Both the position numbers and the translations under genes were made by a program. The notes beneath the pieces were generated by a model, which made no database searches, was not told the DNA's origin, and was given only the letters and a program-made list of their open reading frames with translations. Below, one piece after another: positions 34,744 through 44,500 of a stretch of 64,000 nt of DNA (position 1 is its first letter; each line of letters opens with the position of its first letter). Location: the NCBI GenBank assembly GCA_003609755.1, contig AP017991.1, positions 2,187,501-2,251,500 of the forward strand, written 5' to 3'. Source of the stretch: Planktothrix agardhii NIES-204. Lineage in GTDB: Bacteria; Cyanobacteriota; Cyanobacteriia; Cyanobacteriales; Microcoleaceae.

Positions 34744-36477
34744 TTACCGATTAGAAATCGCATAATGGACTAAAGCCGCCATGCGTTTTCTGAGGGTTTC
34801 TAACCCCAAGGCTTTAGAAGCGGAAATATAAACCGCTTGAGGATATTTTTCCTGCGCTGATCGTAAATTTTCCCCATCAGTTTGATCGATTTTATTAAAC
34901 ACTAATAATCCCGGGCCAGGAGTCACAGGCATTTCTCTTAAAATCTGCATTACCGACTCAATTTGACTTTCCCAGGCGGAATGGGATAAATCCACTAAAT
35001 GAATTAAGGCATCCGCGTCCGTCACCTCTTCTAAAGTAGCTCTAAACGCATTAACCAAAGGAGGCGGAAGTTCATGTATAAATCCGACTGTATCCGTGAT
35101 AACAATTGTTAAAGGCTCCTCCGTTATCATATCAGGAATCTCTAAACGGCGAGTCGTGGGATCAAGGGTAGCAAAGAGTTGGTCAGCCGTATAGACTTCC
35201 GACTGGGTTAAAACGTTCAATAAAGTTGACTTTCCAGCATTGGTATAGCCCACTAAGGCCAAGGTCGGAACCTCTTGAGCTTGACGATTTTGGCGCAGAC
35301 GAGAACGATGGGCTTGTAGTTGATTCACTTCCTGTTGTAGCCGGGAGATTCGACGCTGGATGGCCCGCCGTTCCGTTTCCAGTTTGGTTTCTCCTGGCCC
35401 TCTGGTTCCAATTCCGCCCCCTAAGCGAGACATAGCCAGACCTCGACCAGTTAACCGGGGTAAACTATATTCCAGTTGGGCCAGTTCTACCTGTAATTTT
35501 CCCGCCCCCGACTGGGCGCGTTGAGCAAAAATATCAAGGATAACTTCGGTTCGGTCTACAACCCTGACCCCGATTTGGGTTTCCAGGTTCCGAACTTGGG
35601 CGGGGGATAAGTCACGATCAAATACAATTAAATTAGCTCCGATGGTTTGGGCAACCAAGGCAATTTCTTGGACTTTACCCTCTCCGACAACGGTTTGGGG
35701 GTGAGGATGCGATCGCTTTTGGCGTAAAGTTTGTAACACCTGACCTCCGGCGGTATCGACTAAACGCACCAATTCCGTTAACCCATCTTCAAACCGTTGG
35801 GGGGATATTTTATCCGTTTTCACCCCCACTAACAGCACTTTATCCTGACTAGAATCGACTTCCCGGGCGACAAATTCCCGTTCAAACTCCGTTTCTAGTT
35901 CGTTGACTAAATCGAGAAAATCCTGTTGCGATAGGGCATCCAGACTCATCGGCAACGACAAATAATAGGGAATGGCAGAAAAACCGTTATCAATTTGTTG
36001 ATTCTTAGTCGTGTCCATTTCAGGGACAAGGTGAGCCATATAAGTGTCTTTAATATAGCCCGTTTCACCCCCTCCTCGTCGCTGAAAACCACCTCCGGTC
36101 AGGGTGAGAACTACCAGAATGTCCAAACGTTGAATCGCCATGGCAGTCAAAGCTGCTTCTTTAGGGGGTTCCGGGCTAGTTTGGGTGGTAATACAACGAA
36201 TTCCACTCAGGCGTCCATTCCCATACCGGGGGAGTTCTAAGGGGGGAATTTGAGTTTGGCGAGGAGTTCCGACTCCCACCCGCATCACCTGTCCCCGACG
36301 GTTAATATAGGCGCACAGAGGCTGATCAATTTCCGTACTAATTGCCGCCAGTCGCTGGGCAAATTCCACGGTTGTAATTAAATCGCCTGGTAGTCTTTGA
36401 TGATACAGGCTTTGCAACCGTTTAAGCTGACTGGCTTTTAGACCTTGTAGTTGACCATAAATCGTTTCGATAGGCAG
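34744..36477 (-). CDS. hflX: GTPase HflX (start codon non-canonical)
   Basis: HflX is a ribosome-associated GTPase that rescues or splits stalled ribosomes under stress. The HflX domain (VGEGKVQEIALVAQTIGANLIVFDRDLSPAQVRNLE spans residues ~220-255) is followed by the G domain with GYTNAGKST, DTVGFI and FNKID. The N-terminal region with INRRGQVMRVGVG is the extended cyanobacterial form. The frame has TTG at 36417, but sequence that matches the family N-terminus (ETIYGQLQGLKASQLKRLQ) lies upstream with no ATG, GTG or TTG before the in-frame TAA at 36481. The likely start is therefore CTG 36477, ATC 36471 or ATT 36462. I list the longest. Confidence 0.88.
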   Translation of the reverse strand: MPIETIYGQLQGLKASQLKRLQSLYHQRLPGDLITTVEFAQRLAAISTEIDQPLCAYINRRGQVMRVGVGTPRQTQIPPLELPRYGNGRLSGIRCITTQTSPEPPKEAALTAMAIQRLDILVVLTLTGGGFQRRGGGETGYIKDTYMAHLVPEMDTTKNQQIDNGFSAIPYYLSLPMSLDALSQQDFLDLVNELETEFEREFVAREVDSSQDKVLLVGVKTDKISPQRFEDGLTELVRLVDTAGGQVLQTLRQKRSHPHPQTVVGEGKVQEIALVAQTIGANLIVFDRDLSPAQVRNLETQIGVRVVDRTEVILDIFAQRAQSGAGKLQVELAQLEYSLPRLTGRGLAMSRLGGGIGTRGPGETKLETERRAIQRRISRLQQEVNQLQAHRSRLRQNRQAQEVPTLALVGYTNAGKSTLLNVLTQSEVYTADQLFATLDPTTRRLEIPDMITEEPLTIVITDTVGFIHELPPPLVNAFRATLEEVTDADALIHLVDLSHSAWESQIESVMQILREMPVTPGPGLLVFNKIDQTDGENLRSAQEKYPQAVYISASKALGLETLRKRMAALVHYAISNR

Positions 36478-36668
36478 GTTTTACCAGTTTCCTGGCCCTC
36501 CATAAACAATAGGGGTTGATTTCAAATATGATAGCTTGAATTTTGATCGGAGTGTGGGCTGTGGGCTGTGCAAACCGGACTCATAACTTCATATTTTCTT
36601 GAGGACTATTAGATGTCGAATCTGATAGAATCCTTTTATATTTAGGGCTAAATTGATTAAATTTGTGA

Positions 36669-37688
36669 TTAATCTTTAATCAAATGACAGGCTACAGAAT
36701 GGTTTGAACCCATATCTTTTAATGGCGGTTCCTCCAGCCAACATTGTTCCATAACAGAGGGACAACGACTAGAAAATCGACATCCCATGGGCGGGTTTAG
36801 GAGACTAGGAATTTCTCCAGTTAATAAAATTCGTTGTCGTTTGGCTTCTAATTCTGGGTCAGGAATGGGGACGGCGGATAATAGGGCTTGGGTATAGGGA
36901 TGGAGAGGATTTTCATACAAAGAAATTCTATCTGCAAGTTCAACAATTTTGCCCAAATACATCACTGCAACTCGGTCAGAAATATGACGAACTATGCTTA
37001 AATCATGGGCAATAAAAAGATAGGTTAAACCTAAATCTTGCTGTAGGTTTTGGATTAAATTAATCACTTGGGCTTGAATCGAAACATCCAAGGAGGCAAT
37101 CGGTTCATCGCAAATAATGACATCAGGATTCATCGCTAATGCTCTTGCAATCCCTATTCTTTGTTGTTGTCCCCCTGAAAATTCATGGGGATAACGATTA
37201 ATTGCATTATTATTTAATCCGACTAATTCCAATAATTCTTTGACGCGATTTTGAGCTATTTTAGTAGTAGCTAATTGATGAATAATTAAAGGTTCACTAA
37301 TAATTTTTTCTACAGTCATTCGAGGGTTTAAGGAAGAATAAGGGTCTTGAAAAATCATTTGCATCCGGCGACGAAAGGGTTGCAATTCCTTGGGATTTAA
37401 AACGGTTAAATCGGTATTTTCAAAGTAAATTTTTCCCACCGTAGGAGGAGAAAGCTGTAAAATCATCCGTCCAGTTGTGCTTTTTCCACAACCTGATTCT
37501 CCGACTAAACTTAAGGTTTCTCCCCTATTAATATTAAAGGTAATTCCATCAACGGCTTTAATGGCTGCAACTTGACGTTGTAGCAAAATTCCTTCCATGA
37601 CTGGAAAGTGTTTTTGTAAGTTTTCTACCCGAATTAGGGGAGTATTTTTTTGATTGGATTTAAGTTTTGTTTCTAAAGTATTAACCAT
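36669..37688 (-). CDS. Oligopeptide/dipeptide ABC transporter ATP-binding protein (OppF/DppF type)
   Basis: A 339-residue ABC ATPase energising uptake of peptides or nickel. Walker A is GESGCGKST, the Q-loop IFQDPYSSLNPRMT, the signature SGGQQQRIGIARAL, Walker B VIICDEP and the switch His in IAHDLS. The C-terminal oligopeptide/dipeptide transporter extension (ENPLHPYTQALLSAVPIPDP, CRFSSRCP with Cys ligands) confirms the subfamily. The permease and the partner ATPase are not adjacent, which is common in cyanobacteria. Start ATG 37688. Confidence 0.9.
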   Translation of the reverse strand: MVNTLETKLKSNQKNTPLIRVENLQKHFPVMEGILLQRQVAAIKAVDGITFNINRGETLSLVGESGCGKSTTGRMILQLSPPTVGKIYFENTDLTVLNPKELQPFRRRMQMIFQDPYSSLNPRMTVEKIISEPLIIHQLATTKIAQNRVKELLELVGLNNNAINRYPHEFSGGQQQRIGIARALAMNPDVIICDEPIASLDVSIQAQVINLIQNLQQDLGLTYLFIAHDLSIVRHISDRVAVMYLGKIVELADRISLYENPLHPYTQALLSAVPIPDPELEAKRQRILLTGEIPSLLNPPMGCRFSSRCPSVMEQCWLEEPPLKDMGSNHSVACHLIKD

Positions 37689-37738
37689 ATTTTTATTATA
37701 ATAAATATTTATATTATAAGCAATTCGGCGATTGGGAA

Positions 37739-37945
37739 TCCGGCGATTGGGAAATCACGTCTACACAAACGAAGTCCGCCTACGCGGACTAGGAAGGGAG
37801 TAGAGAATTTGCAATCGAAGATTCTTATAACCCGCGCAGGCGGGTTTTGTCTGTGTAGGCGCAATTTCAATCGCCGAGATTAGAGGAAATCTGGCGATTG
37901 GGAAATCGCGTCTACACAAACGAAGTCCGCCTACGCGGACTAGGG
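37739..37945. repeat. REP palindrome cluster on the 3' side of the RAYT gene
   Basis: Three units are present. Two carry hairpin A (stem AGTCCGC/GCGGACT, loop CTAC; 37773-37790 and about 37924-37941) behind a CGGCGATTGGGAAATCNCGT leader. One carries hairpin B (stem AACCCGC/GCGGGTT, loop GCAG; 37829-37846) in the opposite orientation. A and B are diverged inverse copies of one ~50-bp unit. The last A unit overlaps the end of the transposase frame. Confidence 0.85.
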
Positions 37946-38361
37946 GTAGTTTTAGAAATTAATTCCCACTCAGAAATCATTGATTGCTGACGGTGGTGAA
38001 CAGCTTGATTTCTGATATAATTAGCTACACTGTCGATGGCATCGTGGCTAACGGTAAAAGCCCCGTAGCTGCCTTGCCACTTAAAAAAATCACCCGGTTT
38101 AAGTTGGTGAGTTACGAAATGAGAGGAACTTCCCTTAATTTGCTTAATTATTTCAGCTACCGCCAAAGTTGTTGGAAAACCTATTAGCAAGTGAACATGG
38201 TCTTCTATACCTCCAACTGCGATTACAGTACATTCTAATTTTTTACATTCTCCAATAATAACGGCATAGATTTCTTGCTGAATATCAGGAGTAATCAAAG
38301 GTAATCTATCCCAGGTTGCCCAGACATAATGGAGATATATTTGCGTAAAATTTTCTCTCAT
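37912..38361 (-). CDS. REP-associated tyrosine transposase (RAYT, IS200/HUH family)
   Basis: A 149-residue Y1 HUH transposase that nicks and moves single-stranded palindromic DNA. The HUH motif is GGIEDHVHLLIG, the catalytic tyrosine is in VANYIRNQ, and YLHYVWATWDRLP is the typical N-terminus. Unlike IS200 genes it is bracketed by REP palindromes, the arrangement of a REPtron. Its last ~10 codons (SPRRRTSFV-stop) are read out of a REP unit. The protein looks intact. It is the probable source of the eight REP copies seen between 37.7 and 40.4 kb. Confidence 0.85.
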   Translation of the reverse strand: MRENFTQIYLHYVWATWDRLPLITPDIQQEIYAVIIGECKKLECTVIAVGGIEDHVHLLIGFPTTLAVAEIIKQIKGSSSHFVTHQLKPGDFFKWQGSYGAFTVSHDAIDSVANYIRNQAVHHRQQSMISEWELISKTTPSPRRRTSFV

Positions 38362-38390
38362 TTTAATTACAATATCCTAAATTTATCCCC

Positions 38391-38516
38391 AACCCGCGCA
38401 GGCGGGTTTTGTCTGTGTAGACGCAATTTCAATCGCCGAAATTAAAGCGATTAGATTAGAAATCCGGCGATTAGGAAATCGCGTCTACAGAAACGAAGTC
38501 CGCCTGCGCGGACTGG
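38391..38516. repeat. REP palindrome pair upstream of the RAYT gene
   Basis: A B-type unit (38391-38439, stem AACCCGC/GCGGGTT) and an A-type unit (about 38464-38514, stem AGTCCGC/GCGGACT) in inverted order form a BIME-like pair. Together with the cluster at 37739-37945 they bracket the transposase. Confidence 0.85.
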
Positions 38517-38584
38517 GAAGGCGTCAACAATAATCCTTAATAAATAGTATAATTGATTGCACCATCCCAAATCCGATTTATCCG

Positions 38585-39978
38585 ATGAAGTCTGAACCCC
38601 AACCAGCCTATCTCAACCTGATAAATCAACTGCTAACCTGTCCCAGCGGCGAAGAACAAGAGATATTGAACACTCACCCGGAATTGCTCGATGATGGCTT
38701 GGTGGCGGCAATGCTAGAAAAGGCAGATAATCTCAGAGAACAAGGCAAACTAAATAAAGCTAATTGGTTGAAGAATTTTGCCGGAATACCGGGTAAGGTG
38801 GATGGCGACTTCCTAGCGGGAATTGCACTGAAAGCAGAAGCAGACAGACTGTTAAAACAAGGAATTCAGTAGCATAAAATCAGTCAATTTCGAGAAGCTT
38901 TGCAGTCTGGGGAACAGGCATTAACTATCTATCGGCAAATCGGATATCGCCAAGGAGAAGCTTGTTCCCTCGGCAATTTGGGCCTTGCTTACAATTCCCT
39001 AGGGCAATACCAGAAAGCGATCGCATTTCACAAACAGGATTTAGAGATTTCACAGGAAATCGGATATCGCCAAGGAGAAGCTTGTTCCCTCGGCAATTTG
39101 GGCCTTGTTTACAATTCCCTAGGGCAATACCAGAAAGCGATCGCATCATCGACTTGCTACCCACCGATGCCAATAACCAGATCATCTTTATCCCCCACTA
39201 CGACTTATTTTTAGTTCTTTTTGTCGCTTTGCAAGATAGCAAAAATTGCTACTTAATCAAAGATCATACTATCCTCACCGCCCCATCCATCCAAGTCTTA
39301 GAAATCACCCGTGAACATCAAAACCGAGTCCGAGGATTGAGACAAGCCGCCCTAATTGTTGGCGATCCAACTATCGATCCAAAATTCCAAGAAGATCCCT
39401 ACAAACTCAACCAAATGTCTAGGGCAAAAGAAGCCGCCGAAGCGATCGCCGCCATTTTAGGAACCCAAGCAATTACCGGAGACAATGCCACCAAAGTCGC
39501 CATTTTAGACAGAATGCTAAACACCCGTATCGTCCATTTATCGGCCCACGGACTCCTCGACAATTTCCAAGGTTTCGGCATTCCGGGCGCGATTATTTTA
39601 GCACCATCAGAAAATACCGATGATGGCTTACTTAACGCAGCAGAAATTCTACAATTAAAACTCGATTCCGAACTCGTAGTATTAAGCGCGTGGAGCACCG
39701 GGCGCGGTAGAATCACCGGAGATGGAGTTGTCGGATTATCGCGTTGCTTCATTCTCGCCGGAGTCCCCAGTATCATCGTTTCCCTGTGGAATATCGGAGT
39801 GATATCAGCCAAATTGCTAATGACTGAATTCTACCAAAATTTAGCCCGGGGCGACAATCGAGCAGCGGCTTTGCGGTGTGCTATGCTAACTACAAAAGCT
39901 GAATTTCCGAGTCCCATAGCTTGGCTGAAAAAATCAAGAATTGGTGCGAAACCAGACCTCAAATTGAACAGAATTTAG
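38585..39978 (+). pseudogene. TPR-CHAT protein gene, broken by a nonsense codon and a frameshift
   Basis: The N-terminal 95 codons match cyanobacterial TPR-CHAT proteins. An in-frame TAG at 38870-38872 stops it, then the same frame resumes with TPR units (a 120-bp unit duplicated at 38939-39060 and 39059-39146). At about 39147 the frame shifts and joins directly to a CHAT domain (IIDLLPTDANNQIIFIPHYDLFL), so a segment is deleted between TPRs and CHAT. The catalytic His is in VHLSAHG, but the Cys position of the LSACxTG motif reads LSAWSTGRG (TGG at 39691-39693), which would abolish caspase-like activity. The end also lacks the usual CHAT C-terminus. CHAT proteins are caspase-like proteases associated with cell death and defence. 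Confidence 0.82.
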
Positions 39979-40142
39979 AGAATGAAATCGATCAAATGGG
40001 TGCGGGTGGTACTGATAGCGATGCACCGGAAGAAATCGTCAGGGAATTTTATGAAACGTTGAAGGAAAATCAGATTCGATTAGGTTTATCTGTGTCGTCT
40101 GTGGGGGAGGTTGAAACGGATACAGACGAGACAACCGATTAG
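39921..40142 (+). pseudogene. C-terminal fragment of an acidic CHAT-associated protein
   Basis: The frame joins the CHAT remnant at about 39920 in another phase and reads AEKIKNWCETRPQIEQNLEN, then a GAGGTDSDAPEEIV segment and an acidic end. Proteins with similar tails accompany CHAT genes in cyanobacteria, but I cannot name the family. It has no start codon of its own (TTG only), so it is a fragment left by the same deletion. Confidence 0.45.
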
Positions 40143-40360
40143 AAATCCGCCGCAACCCGCGCAGGCGGGTTTTGTCTGTGTAGACGCGATTTCAATCGCC
40201 AAGATTAGAGATTAGAAAATCCGGCGATTTTAACCCGCGCACCATCCGGGTTTTGTCTGTGTAGATGCGATTTCAATTGCCGAAATTAGAGCGATTAGAT
40301 TACAGAAATCCGGCGATTAGAAATCGCGTCTATACAAACGAAGTCCGTCTGCGCGGACTA
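40143..40360. repeat. REP palindrome cluster (four units)
   Basis: Two B units (40154-40201 and 40232-40282, the second with a mismatched hairpin loop ACCATCC) and two partial A units (leader near 40220 and a full one at 40311-40359) continue the same REP family as around the RAYT gene. Confidence 0.8.
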
Positions 40361-40398
40361 AGATGGAATTAAGATAATGTCTTATATTTTCTTTGATT

Positions 40399-41106
40399 AT
40401 GAACGAAGCACAGCAAATTAAAAATCCCAGTATTAAGTAGGTGGTCATAAATAAAGTCAACAATAGAAGAAGATTGTTTAGGATAATTCTTAAGGGTTAC
40501 TAAGGGAATTCATCGGGTTTACCATTTGGTATATATAAACCAGACTATTTAATTCAAGCAGTAGATCAAAGTCAAATTTTTAAATTTGAATGGAAGACAG
40601 GAATAGGAATTATTGAAAATAATGTTGATGTATATCCTAATTTTACTTATCCTAAACTGGCTAGTTGCTTAAAATGTGATACAGATAATAATACTCTGCG
40701 CGACTGTTTAATAGAAATGAATCAAACTAAATAAGAAAAAGATTTTTTCTATAAACATGGAAAATTTTCTCAATGCAGAAAAATCAGAAAAAACGATGCC
40801 CCTATATTAATACCTCAAGGATGGATTCAATGGCATTCATCATCTAAAGATAAATTAAAACCCACTCATTCACTTAAAGATGATATATATCGTATAGATT
40901 TTGTTGCATTTTGGAATAATAAAAGGTTTGCTATTTTAATAGATGGTGAAAGCCATTACTCCAAGCAAGAATCTTATTCAAAAACTTTGAAAGAAGATCG
41001 AGATTTACGCCAAAAAGGATGGGAAATCTTCAGAATAAGTAACTGGGATGTAGACAATCGAGTTAACGATATTTTAGAAGAATTAAAAGAATTCATTAGT
41101 TTTTAG
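40399..41106 (+). pseudogene. DUF559/Vsr-like nuclease gene disrupted by a MITE fragment and a stop
   Basis: ATG 40399 opens MNEAQQIKNPSI and is interrupted at 40436 by the end of the MITE family (AGTAGGTGGTCATAAATAAA). From 40510 the frame resumes and reads an N-terminal domain with SCLKCDTDNNTLRDC, a TAA at 40732-40734, and a C-terminal nuclease segment (YRIDFVAFWNNKRFAILIDG, EDRDLRQKGWEIFRISNWDV) ending at 41106. The acidic D...DG core and WEIFR(I/V) segment are typical of DUF559/Vsr-type PD-(D/E)xK nucleases. At least two lesions make it non-functional. Confidence 0.65.
40437..40509. mobile_element. Half-copy of the MITE family
   Basis: The left end AGTAGGTGGTCATAAATAAA is preceded by TA and is nearly identical to the right terminal repeat of the element at 13619-13719. 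No matching opposite terminus is visible within the next 100 bp, so this is a truncated copy. Confidence 0.6.
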
Positions 41107-41165
41107 TTTTTAAAATATTTGATCGCTTTTAATTTCTATAGTATAATTATGTTTTAAAATAATAA

Positions 41166-41462
41166 TTATTTCCAACCATATACCCGAATATTATTAAAAT
41201 TTACGGTATCAATTCCGATTTTTTGCAAATAGTGAGCTAACCTTAAATCATCGGTTAAGACTAAATAGCGATCGATAATACCTGTATCTGTTAACCCAAA
41301 TTTTGTAAACCCTTCAACTTCTACCGTATTCCTGCTTTCAATATAAAATTCCTGCATTTCCCTAATCCCAATTTTCATAATTTCTAAACATTGAAATCTT
41401 TCGGGTTCACCAACTTGATTCATCAGACTATTAACTTCTGTAAGAATATTCGGTACTAAAAA
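41166..41462 (-). pseudogene. PIN-domain (VapC-like) ribonuclease, 5'-truncated
   Basis: The readable part starts at FLVPNILTEVNSL directly after a TAA (41463-41465) and continues for 98 codons to VLTDDLRLAHYLQKIGIDTVNFNNIR, the C-terminal acidic half of a PIN domain. The first catalytic Asp of the family lies in the missing N-terminus, so the toxin-like nuclease is inactive. No antitoxin gene is visible. Confidence 0.6.
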
Positions 41463-41465
41463 TTA

Positions 41466-41520
41466 TATCCCCCCGATAAAAATATTGCATAGAATATTTA
41501 TACCGAGGGGAATCGGGATT
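41466..41520 (-). terminator. Possible terminator downstream of chlH
   Basis: After the chlH stop the minus strand can form an imperfect hairpin (CCCCTCGG...AATATT with AATATT...TCGGGGGG) followed by an AT-rich stretch. The stem has several mismatches, so confidence is limited. Confidence 0.4.
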
Positions 41521-41530
41521 TTAACGGGTT

Positions 41531-44500
41531 TTATTTAACCCCTTCAATTCGGTCTTCAACTTCTTGGTATAACTCCCGCAGACGGTCTAAATTCTCATCG
41601 CTGGTTTCCCAATAGCCGCGACCATTAACCTCTAACAAAGTGCTAATAATCTTACGGAAAGAATGGGGGTTTAAGTTCAGCAAACGCTTCTGCATTTCTG
41701 CATCTTGAATAAACGTTTCATTCACATCCTCATAAACCCAATTATCCACCGCACCCGCCGTTGCACTCCATCCCATTGTATTAACCAGGCGCTTAGAAAG
41801 TTCGCGCACCCCCTCATAACCATGGGATAACATTCCTTCATACCATTTCGGGTTGAGAAGTTTAGTTCGTGCATCCAAACGCACCGTTTCCGATAACGTC
41901 CGAACTTGAGCATTTGCAGTTGTCGTATCCGCAATATAAGAGGTCGGTTTTTTGCCATCCTTGCGTAAATTAGCAATTAATTTCGTCGGGTCAGAATCAA
42001 AATAATGGGAGACATCTGTTAAACTAATTTCCGAAGAATCTAAGTTTTGGAATGTGACTTCTGCGGTTTTTAACGCCGACTCAAAGATATTTCGATCCTG
42101 TTCCATCATCCCCGGATTATCAGAATTAAAAGCAAAAGATTTACGCTTTAAATACATTTCCTGTAACTCAGATTCCTGTTCCCAACTGCTATTTTCTACG
42201 GCTAAATTGACGTTAGAAGAATAGGAACCGGAAGCATTACTAAATACCCGTGTAGCAGCTTGTCTTACCGATACTCCTAACTCCTTCGCCTGTTCTAAAG
42301 CGTGTTTGCGAACGAAATTCATTTCCAAAGGTTCATCAGATTCGGCTGCCATTTTTACCGCTTTATCTAATAGTGCCATTTGGTTAATAAATAAGTCGCG
42401 GAATACCCCAGAACAGTTGATCACGACGTCAATTCGAGGTCGTCCCAATTCTTCTAAAGAAACTAACTCTAACTTATTCACCCGTCCCAAGGCATCGGGT
42501 ACAGGTATAACCCCCACCATCCACATAACTTGAGCCAGAGACTCACCGTAAGTTTTGATGTTATCGGTTCCCCAGAGGACGACGGAGATGGTTTCGGGGT
42601 AATTTCCACCATTTTCAACCTGTTGCCGTTCTAACAGTCGTTCTACGACGATTTGAGCAGATTTGACGGCGGCGGCGGTGGGGATAGACTGGGGGTCGAG
42701 GGCGTGCATATTTTTGCCCGTCGGTAAGACATCGGGGTTACGGATGGGGTCGCCTCCGGGCCCTGGGATGATATATTCTCCTTCCAACGCCCGCAGCAAG
42801 GAGCCCAACTCGTTATCAGCGCAAATTTGTTGTAAGCAGAATTCCAAATACTCAAATAACGGTTTAATGGGTTCGGGGTCAACTTTGGTGAAACCTAACT
42901 CATGCAGTGCTTCAATCCAGGGTTCTTTTTTACCCATATTGAAGAAGTTGAGTTTCGAGACTAGGGAAACCCGTCCCTCGGCGTCGGTTTGTTCGTTAAC
43001 TAAGGCGATAACAGCCGCGCGACACGCTTCAGTGATTTTTTGTAATAACTCCACATCCGCTAACAACCCTAAGTTATTGTTAGAGTAGAGTTCCTCAAGA
43101 TTGCGGTTCAGGCTATTGGCAATAATTCGGGGTAAACTGAGAAGATTATCTTCTTCCCGATCAATACTAGCGATATTTACCAGAGTTGAAATTGCTTCTT
43201 CGGCCGTGGGTGGTTTACCAATAACGTGCAACCCACAGGGTAATAACCGCGACTCAATTTCCATTAACCGCCGATAGACCTGTCCAACAATATGATCCCG
43301 TGCTTCGGGGGTTAATTCCGCCGCATCGGTTTCGGGAAGGGTAATATCTTGGTCAAAATTAACCAAGCGGGATTTATCTATAATTGTGTTAACAATTGCC
43401 ACACCCCGACCGCTATCTTTTAGGGTTTGATAAGACCCAATTAACTCGTTGAGTTCTTTCAGCCCTTTATATAACCCAGCGTTTTCCGCAGCCGGAGTTA
43501 AATAAGAAATAGTGGCAGCATAACTCCGCCGTTTGGCAATAGTAGCCTCGCTGGGGTTATTGGCGGCGTAGTAATACAGGTTGGGAATATTACCAATTAA
43601 ATTATCGGGGTAGCATTCTCCCGACATTCCCATTTGTTTACCCGGCATGAACTCTAACGATCCGTGTGTGCCGAAGTGTAATACTGCATCGGCTTTCCAG
43701 ACTTTCTCTAAATAGGTATAGTAGGCGGCGAAGCCATGATGGGGACTCGCAGACCGGGAGAATAACAACCTCATCGGGTCGCCTTCATAGCCGAAGGTAG
43801 GTTGAACTCCGATAAACACATTCCCAAACTGTTTGCCGAAAATCAATAAATTCTCGCCGTCGCTGTTTAAGGTTCCCGGTGGTGGCCCCCAATTCTCATT
43901 TAAGCGCTCAAAATAGGGGGTTAACTGTTCATATTCACCCACGGACATCCGATAGGCGACATTTAATTCCGGACTCTGATATTGGGCGGTGGCGTCGTGG
44001 ATAACTTCCTGCATCAGTTTCTCAGCCGACTCAGGCAGGTTTTGAATATCGTAGCCATTGCCCTGTAAGGCTTTGAGCACTTCGTAAATAGAACCGAACA
44101 CATCCAAATAAGCCGCCGTCCCGACGTTTCCTTTATCCGGGGGGAAGCTAAAGACGGTAATAGCAACTTTTTTGTCTAATTTGGGTTTTTTCCGCAGATT
44201 AGCCCATTTTAAGGCACGTTGGGCGATCGCTTCGATCCGGTCTTGTAAGGCGATCGCTTTTCCGGTTGTGCCATCCCGTCCTGATATAATAATTGGTTCG
44301 ATCGCACCATCAAGTTCAGGAATAGCAATTTGCAGCGCCACTTGGATCGGGTGTAGACCTAAATCACTTTCTTCCCATTCTTCAGTGGTTTGGAAGACTA
44401 AAGGCAAGGCCACCATATATGGGCGGTTCATCCGCTTTAAGGATTCTATCGCCTTCGGGTGATCCTGTCGAGCCGGGCCACCAACTAAAGCAAAACCCGT

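Noticed and set aside
38962-39214. TPR proteins as two separate genes
   Set aside because: The two frames share the same phase with a TAG between them and match one continuous TPR-CHAT protein, so they are a broken gene.
37739-40360. Possible CRISPR array
   Set aside because: The repeated units are hairpins with irregular spacing and alternating orientation, next to a RAYT transposase; there are no uniform spacers and no cas genes.
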